Positions 60,989 to 64,000 of a stretch of 64,000 nt of DNA are shown here, one piece after another. Source of the stretch: Citrobacter sp. (lineage in GTDB: Bacteria > Pseudomonadota > Gammaproteobacteria > Enterobacterales > Enterobacteriaceae); NCBI GenBank assembly GCA_019415335.1, contig DXKH01000135.1:186001-250000 (forward strand), given 5' to 3'. The position numbers and the translations under genes were made by a program. The stretch's first letter is position 1; every line of letters starts with the position of its first letter. The notes beneath the pieces were generated by a model that searched no databases, was not told the DNA's origin, and saw only the letters and a program-made list of their open reading frames with translations.

Positions 60989-61342
60989 TTAGTCGTCGAT
61001 AATGGGTGAGAATCCGCCGTAAATCATGCGTTTACCATCAAACGGCATCGACTCACCAAATTCTTTCATGCGCGGATCGGACATCATCTTCTGATTCGCT
61101 GCATCCCGAACCTCTTTCGACGGGTACTCAATCCAACTGAATACCACTTCTTCGTGCTCCTCGGCTTTCACCGCCATACGAAAATCGGTGAGTTTGCCAT
61201 CGGGCACATCCTCGGCCCAGCATTCCACAATGCGGAGCGCGCCAAATTCCTTGAACAGCGGTGCTGCTTTTGCCGCCATCGCCTTATAAGCCTCCTTGTT
61301 TTCGGCGGGGACAGCAAGGACAAATCCATCCACGTACTTCAT
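60989..61342 (-). CDS. ybaA: DUF1428 family protein YbaA
   Basis: A 117-residue small alpha/beta-barrel-like protein nearly identical to E. coli YbaA. It shows the DUF1428 core (YVDGFVLAVPAENKEAYKAMA, WAEDVPDG, FSWIEYPSKEVRDAAN). Function unknown. The start ATG 61342 has GGAGG-like GAGGTTTTTCTC upstream on the minus strand. The E. coli order pdeB-ybaA is kept, after which the accessory yczE/yczR pair begins. Confidence 0.94.
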   Translation of the reverse strand: MKYVDGFVLAVPAENKEAYKAMAAKAAPLFKEFGALRIVECWAEDVPDGKLTDFRMAVKAEEHEEVVFSWIEYPSKEVRDAANQKMMSDPRMKEFGESMPFDGKRMIYGGFSPIIDD

Positions 61343-61424
61343 GAGAAAAACCTCCGAAGTCCACCGCGCGACAAGCCTATTCCAGCCGCGTCAGTCGTGA
61401 ATAAGTTTAGTCGCCCTCTCCGGT

Positions 61425-62021
61425 CTATGCCGTCTGAATCCGCGCCCGGGGCTTATAGCGAAACCACGGCAGGCAGATCTGGATCAGCGGCCCAATCGCC
61501 AGCGCATACAGCACGGTTCCGACGCCAAGCGTGCCGCCGAGTAGCCAGCCACTTAACAGAACGGAGACTTCAATCGCCGTACGGATTGTACGCACCGACC
61601 ATCCCGTGCGGGCGTGAATACCGGTCATCAGACCGTCTCTCGGCCCGGCACCAAAGCCTGCGCCAATGTACATCCCCGTCGCCAGGGCGTTCACCACCAC
61701 GGCCGCCACCAGCATAAGGCTACGCACTGCGAGAGAGGAAAACGCCGGCATCACCGCCAGCGCGGCATCGGCGGCAAGCCCAATCACAATCACATTACTG
61801 AGCGTTCCCAAACCTGGGCGTTGACGCAGTGGGATCCACAGCAAAAGGACCAGCGCGCCGACGATAATCATGACCACGCCAATCTTCATCGACAACAGAT
61901 TCGCCAGCCCCAGATGGAACACGTTCCACGGGTCGGCACCTAAATCCGCGCGCACAAACATCGCGGTGGATACCCCATACAGAGCCAGCCCAAAATAAAG
62001 TTGAACCAGACGACGCCCCAT
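61425..62021 (-). CDS. yczE: YczE/YyaS/YitT family membrane protein
   Basis: A 198-residue protein with five or six hydrophobic helices (e.g. VVMIIVGALVLLLWIPL, SLMLVAAVVVNALATGMYIGAG) and family motifs RADLGADPWNV and GAGFGAGPRDGLMTGI. Proteins of this family are often divergent from a MocR regulator and are thought to be regulated by it. The start ATG 62021 has GGGAGG six bases upstream; the frame also opens with a GTG at 62027 directly abutting that site. Substrate unknown. Confidence 0.88.
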   Translation of the reverse strand: MGRRLVQLYFGLALYGVSTAMFVRADLGADPWNVFHLGLANLLSMKIGVVMIIVGALVLLLWIPLRQRPGLGTLSNVIVIGLAADAALAVMPAFSSLAVRSLMLVAAVVVNALATGMYIGAGFGAGPRDGLMTGIHARTGWSVRTIRTAIEVSVLLSGWLLGGTLGVGTVLYALAIGPLIQICLPWFRYKPRARIQTA

Positions 62022-62105
62022 TTTCACCCTCCCCGTTCAGATAGCCTTCATCATCGCTGTAATTGGCACTATGATTAATGACCAGTTTTGAAAAAGTGGA
62101 CTGCA

Positions 62106-63533
62106 ATGTCATCACGTCGTTATGGAAGTCAATCTCTCCAGCGCCTGCTTGGGCACTGGCAGGACAACGCATCAAGAACCCCGCTCTGGCGGCAACTGGC
62201 AGAAGCGTTGCGACTGCTGATTCTCGACGGGCGTCTGGCGCTCGACAGCCGTTTGCCCGGCGAACGCGAACTGGCTGCGGTACTCGACGTCAGCCGGACC
62301 ACCGTGGCCAGCGCGCTGGCACAACTGCGGGAAGAGGGATATCTGGAGAGTCGGCACGGCAGTGGGTCGCGCGTGGTTTTGCCGGGTCATATCCGCGAAG
62401 TGCCGACGCGAGCCGGTACCACGATGGCACTGGATCTCTCTACCGCCGCCCTCAGTGCCGGGCCTGAAATCCATCAGGCCTATCAGCAGGCGCTGTTTGC
62501 GATGCCACCACATTTGCTGACGTCGGGCTATCAACCGCAGGGATTACTCTGCTTGCGCGAATCGCTCGCCCGTCATTACTGTGCGCGAGGCCTTCCGACA
62601 ACGGCGGATGAAATCATGGTGGTCAATGGCGCGGTCAGTGGTCTGGCGCTGATCCTGCGCTTATTGACCGGCCCCGGCGATCGGGTAGTGGTCGATCATC
62701 CGACCTACCCGCTGGCGATTGCGGCCATTCAGGGCGCCTCCTGTCGACCGGTAGGCGTGTCACTACCCGAACAGGGTTGGGATACGGATGGGTTGGCGGC
62801 GACGATTGCCCAGACCTCACCGAGAATGGCCTATCTGATGCCGGATTTTCACAATCCCACTGGACGATGTATGGATGATGAGACGCGGCAAGCCATCGCG
62901 GATATCGCCGCCCGTACGCGTACGACGCTGGTGATTGACGAAACGATGGTGAATCTCTGGTACGACGCCCCTCCGCCTCCGCCTTTAGCGGCGTACCACC
63001 GCGATGCCCCGGTGATCATGCTGGGTTCTGCGGGCAAGAGTTTCTGGGGAGGATTGCGTCTGGGCTGGGTACGCGCACCATCACGCACCATCGCCGCACT
63101 GGTGCAAACGCGGGATACAGTCGATTTGGGCTCGCCGGTCATCGAACAGCTTGCCACCACGTGGTTGCTGGATAATGCCGATTCATTTTTGCCGCAGCGC
63201 AGACAACAGTTAGCCGCACGGCGCGCACTCTGCGACGCGCTGATGCGCAGGCACTTTCCCGAGTGGCGCTATCAGCAACCACAGGGCGGATTATCCTTCT
63301 GGGTGGAATTACCGGATACACTGGCGACGCTTTTCGCCACGCGGGCAGAAAGCGTCGGGATTCAACTCGGAACAGGCACCCGCTTTGGGCTCGCGGGCGC
63401 ATTTGATCGGTTCTTACGCATGCCGTTTGCCTTGCCAGAAGAGCCCCTGTGCGCGGCATTTAACACCCTGCAACCGCTCTGGGAGACACTGCGTCTGCAG
63501 TCCGGTAGCGGTAAGGTGCGTAAGATTATTTAG
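62106..63533 (+). CDS. yczR: MocR-family PLP-dependent transcriptional regulator
   Basis: A 475-residue fusion: an N-terminal GntR-type winged helix (WRQLAEALRLLILDGRLALDSRLPGERELAAVLDVSRTTVASAL) and a class I aminotransferase domain from about residue 110. The PLP lysine lies in LGSAGKSFWGGLRLGW, with DFHNPTG and DETMVN upstream. MocR proteins sense PLP or amino acids rather than catalyse in most cases. It is divergent from yczE and is probably its regulator, as described for YczR/YczE pairs. The start ATG 62106 is preferred over 62088. Its stop overlaps the convergent small gene by four bases. Confidence 0.9.
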   Translation: MSSRRYGSQSLQRLLGHWQDNASRTPLWRQLAEALRLLILDGRLALDSRLPGERELAAVLDVSRTTVASALAQLREEGYLESRHGSGSRVVLPGHIREVPTRAGTTMALDLSTAALSAGPEIHQAYQQALFAMPPHLLTSGYQPQGLLCLRESLARHYCARGLPTTADEIMVVNGAVSGLALILRLLTGPGDRVVVDHPTYPLAIAAIQGASCRPVGVSLPEQGWDTDGLAATIAQTSPRMAYLMPDFHNPTGRCMDDETRQAIADIAARTRTTLVIDETMVNLWYDAPPPPPLAAYHRDAPVIMLGSAGKSFWGGLRLGWVRAPSRTIAALVQTRDTVDLGSPVIEQLATTWLLDNADSFLPQRRQQLAARRALCDALMRRHFPEWRYQQPQGGLSFWVELPDTLATLFATRAESVGIQLGTGTRFGLAGAFDRFLRMPFALPEEPLCAAFNTLQPLWETLRLQSGSGKVRKII

Positions 63534-63748
63534 TGCTGGCGGGGAACCGGAAAACCTTTGAGGGAAATAATAAAGTTATCGCCCTCTTTCTTTATTTTGG
63601 CACCTGCATCGCACCAGTCTGAGGCAATGCGAAAAAATTCATCGCTGCCGACATTCCAGCTCAGGCAAACATGCTTAACATAACCCGAGCGGAGCAATTC
63701 ACAGGCTTCGCCATAATTACTGGCGATGGAGAACGGTTGCTGTTTCAT
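63530..63748 (-). CDS. 72-residue protein of unknown function, partner of the ribbon-helix-helix-like gene
   Basis: Not recognised. A 72-residue soluble protein (begins MKQQPFSIASNYGEACELL) with aromatic and cysteine residues (VCLSW, SDWCDAG) and a beta-type end (NFIISLKGFPVP). Its ATG overlaps the stop of the upstream gene by four bases (ATGA), so the two are translated together. The 3' end overlaps the yczR stop by four bases tail-to-tail. The arrangement (small DNA-binding-like protein first, small partner second, four-base overlap) is like many toxin-antitoxin modules, but toxicity is only a guess. Confidence 0.72.
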   Translation of the reverse strand: MKQQPFSIASNYGEACELLRSGYVKHVCLSWNVGSDEFFRIASDWCDAGAKIKKEGDNFIISLKGFPVPRQH

Positions 63749-63996
63749 TTTTTCTTCTTCAGTAGTCTGCGCAATGCTTTGATTTCTTTAGGAGTCAGTG
63801 GCTCAGCAGGTGATTCTTCCGTATGTTGGCTATCGATATCGCCAGCCGAGACTCCCGCCTCTGCCGCAACATCGAAGGCAATCAGCAGCAGTTTTTCTGT
63901 CGTGATGCTTAAATTCTCATTATTCACTTCAGCGTAATGACGAAGTTTTTCTTTTAACGTCTCATCAATTTTGACATTCAGTACTGCAGTAGCCAT
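63745..63996 (-). CDS. ribbon-helix-helix-like small protein
   Basis: An 83-residue protein. The N-terminus ATAVLNVKIDETLKEKLRHY and NENLSITTEKLLLIAFD resembles the Arc/MetJ/ParD ribbon-helix-helix (one strand, two helices), a fold of antitoxins and autoregulators. The middle is acidic and disordered-looking (SAGDIDSQHTEESPAEP), and the tail is basic (EIKALRRLLKKKK). The start ATG 63996 is four bases from the window end, so the promoter and ribosome-binding site are not visible. It is first in a two-gene unit with the 72-residue partner. Confidence 0.72.
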   Translation of the reverse strand: MATAVLNVKIDETLKEKLRHYAEVNNENLSITTEKLLLIAFDVAAEAGVSAGDIDSQHTEESPAEPLTPKEIKALRRLLKKKK

Positions 63997-64000
63997 CGTA

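Noticed and set aside
62028..62105. MocR operator between yczE and yczR
   Set aside because: The gap contains TATGAT-like promoter elements and an imperfect TTGGCAC...GACCAG arrangement, but no repeat clear enough to call an operator.

Overview
The window is chromosomal DNA of an enterobacterium in the Citrobacter/Salmonella/Escherichia group. Most proteins match the known E. coli K-12 products closely in length and sequence, and gene order is essentially the reverse of the K-12 cysS-purEK-ybbP-tesA-copA-ushA-gsk-htpG-dnaX-acrAB-hha segment. Chitobiose sRNA ChiX, the dnaX and copA frameshift sites, REP/BIME intergenic repeats and the AcrR, CueR, PurR and sigma-32 sites are all in the expected places. 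Citrobacter is the best guess; the species cannot be fixed from sequence reading alone. No tRNA, rRNA, IS element, prophage or CRISPR array was seen.

Layout: (a) 0-8.4 kb: a LacI-type regulator, ybcI, cysS, ppiB-lpxH, a DUF1848 gene inserted between lpxH and purE, purEK under a PurR box, and mnmH. (b) 8.4-10.1 kb: eleven tandem 47-bp REP-like units followed by a porin-like gene. K-12 carries a different accessory region here. (c) 10.3-22.0 kb: ybbPA/tesA, ybbO, cnoX, fetAB, qmcA-ybbJ, then a secreted cysteine-containing helical-repeat-like protein overlapping a DUF3142 gene, then cueR. (d) 22.0-26.7 kb: an accessory cassette between cueR and copA (MHS-type transporter, LacI regulator, nucleoside hydrolase, MgtC/SapB protein), with two near-identical palindromes exactly 42 bp apart in front of it. 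(e) 26.7-40.5 kb: copA, ybaP, chiX, ybaK, ushA, fsr, ybaL, gsk, aes, hemH, adk. (f) 40.7-53 kb: htpG, recR-ybaB-dnaX, apt, ybaN, priC, rsmS, mscK, acrR. (g) 52-61.3 kb: acrAB, tomB-hha, maa, ylaC, an orphan zinc-responsive rpmJ2 with a Zur-like box, pdeB and ybaA. (h) 61.4-64 kb: the divergent yczE/yczR pair and a two-gene overlapping module encoding a ribbon-helix-helix-like protein and a 72-residue partner, at the window edge.

Functional themes: replication and repair (dnaX, recR, priC), purine metabolism and salvage (purEK, apt, gsk, adk, ushA, nucleoside hydrolase), metal handling (cueR/copA, fetAB, Zur-type rpmJ2, MgtC-like), envelope and drug efflux (acrAB/acrR, fsr, mscK, lpxH, porin), and biofilm/c-di-GMP control (hha-tomB, pdeB). 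The parts least explained by K-12 knowledge are the cueR-copA cassette with its paired operators, the DUF1848 protein with a C-terminal radical-SAM-like cysteine motif, the exported-protein/DUF3142 pair, the REP array and the small overlapping pair at the right edge.
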